Shown: positions 5,459-6,019 of the stretch, piece by piece | Layout: the number at the start of each line of letters is the position of its first letter | Position numbering within the stretch: the first letter of the stretch is position 1 | From: Deltaproteobacteria bacterium | GTDB lineage: Bacteria; Myxococcota_A; UBA9160; UBA4427 | DNA: 6,019 nucleotides | Assembly (NCBI GenBank): GCA_011051925.1 | Contig: DRKE01000410.1 | Coordinates: 1 to 6,019 of the forward strand | Direction: 5' to 3' | Program-made: the position numbers and the translations under genes | The notes under the pieces: model-generated | What the model saw: only the letters and a program-made list of their open reading frames with translations | What the model was told of the DNA's origin: nothing | Databases searched by the model: none

Positions 5459-6019
5459 GGAACGACTTCAGCGAAGATCACGACGACCGGCTCCCGCGTC
5501 TTCAGGCGTTCGGCCACGGCCGCCGCATCGGCGGCCGTCGGTCGCCGCGCGCCTTCCCCCTGGACCCGCAGGCGGTAGACCCCCAGACTCGAAGGTCCCG
5601 CAACGATCGAAACCCCGACCGATCGAAGCGCCTCGGAAATCTCGTGAGCCGTCGCGCCATCACGGAAGACGACGTCCAACGCGGGACCCGCACCCGGCGC
5701 GAGGGCGGGCTCGGCCTCGACGGTCGCGGCGTGGTAGACCCCTTCCGGCCCCGCATCAATCCGACCCGAAGCGGTCTCGAACCCCGGACCGAAGGAAGTG
5801 AAGAGCGCCCCGCCCAGCCCCCCGATGAACAGAAGAGCCAGGGCAGCCGCCGCCATCCATGCCGTCCGGAGGATGCGCGGGCCTTCGAGGGGCGCATGCA
5901 GCCCCGGGACATCCGTGTGGTCGGACGATCCGTCGAGCAGGCCATCGAACGAATCGTCCAGGATGAAGCGTTCGAGGCGTTCGAGTTCCGCATCCGTATG
6001 CCGCGAGTGATCACCGCGA
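5455..6019 (-). CDS. Membrane protein with anti-sigma-like topology and subtilisin-prodomain-like C-terminus (5' end outside window)
   Basis: The frame is open from the right edge, with no ATG, GTG or TTG until ATG at 5856. That ATG sits just inside a transmembrane helix and coding character continues upstream (TDAELERLERFILDDSFDGL), so the true start lies beyond the window. The visible 187 residues comprise a cytoplasmic charged segment (1-50), one membrane helix (about 51-73, WMAAAALALLFIGGLGGALF), a Gly/Ala/Pro-rich linker, and an exported domain (113-187). That domain begins ALDVVFRDGATAHEISEALR, continues VGVSIVAGPSSLGVYRLRV, and ends VAERLKTREPVVVIFAEVVP. The beta-alpha-beta pattern resembles inhibitor I9 / subtilisin prodomains and the C-terminal domain of some zf-HC2 anti-sigma proteins. 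No HxxxCxxC zinc motif is visible, so the anti-sigma role is inference. The 4-bp overlap with the protease gene indicates coupling. Confidence 0.75.
   Translation of the reverse strand, partial: RGDHSRHTDAELERLERFILDDSFDGLLDGSSDHTDVPGLHAPLEGPRILRTAWMAAAALALLFIGGLGGALFTSFGPGFETASGRIDAGPEGVYHAATVEAEPALAPGAGPALDVVFRDGATAHEISEALRSVGVSIVAGPSSLGVYRLRVQGEGARRPTAADAAAVAERLKTREPVVVIFAEVVP

Noticed and set aside
3722..5578. 618-codon open frame on the plus strand
   Set aside because: It is antisense to the protease, whose catalytic motifs are intact; the translation is Arg/Pro/Gly-rich with no domain. It is a typical high-GC shadow.
1..6019. tRNA, rRNA, CRISPR, insertion sequence, riboswitch or strong intrinsic terminator
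   Set aside because: No regularly spaced repeats, transposase-like frames, terminal inverted repeats, cloverleaf candidates or GC stem plus T-tract were recognised; almost all of the window is coding.

Overview
The window is a dense, high-GC (about 65% by eye) bacterial chromosome segment. It holds seven protein-coding genes and no tRNA, rRNA, mobile element or CRISPR array that I can see. Exported proteins with signal peptides, an ECF sigma factor, an exported subtilisin-like protease and a PQQ-type beta-propeller suggest a free-living, probably Gram-negative, high-GC bacterium. Acidobacteriota, Myxococcota and related lineages are candidates, but the sequence alone does not decide. The tetramer GATC is strikingly common (about 90 copies by hand tally, against about 20 expected).

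Layout, left to right. (1) A secreted beta-propeller protein runs leftward off the window edge (start at 727). (2) Divergent from it, a cytoplasmic TPR-like helical-repeat protein runs rightward (816-1667). (3) Its 3' end overlaps, tail to tail by 107 bp, a leftward gene for a coiled-coil plus C4 zinc-ribbon protein (1561-2298). (4) Upstream of that on the same strand, 72 bp away, is a metallo-beta-lactamase-fold hydrolase (2371-3276); the two probably form an operon. (5) After a 177-bp divergent intergenic region, an ECF-type RNA polymerase sigma factor runs rightward (3454-4092). (6) Its 3' end overlaps by 146 bp, tail to tail, a leftward gene for an exported S8 (subtilisin-like) serine protease (3947-5458). 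(7) The protease start codon overlaps by 4 bp (ATGA) the stop of an upstream leftward gene. That gene encodes a single-pass membrane protein with anti-sigma-like topology and a C-terminal domain resembling a subtilisin prodomain; it is cut by the right edge.

The most interesting part is the right third. A membrane protein carrying what looks like a protease-prodomain fold is translationally coupled to a subtilase, and the subtilase gene runs head-on into an ECF sigma gene. This could be an envelope signalling or proteolysis module in which the membrane protein restrains the protease, a sigma factor, or both. That is inference: any sigma gene belonging to the leftward operon would lie beyond the right edge. 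Both convergent gene pairs overlap by more than 100 bp, leaving no room for ordinary intergenic terminators.
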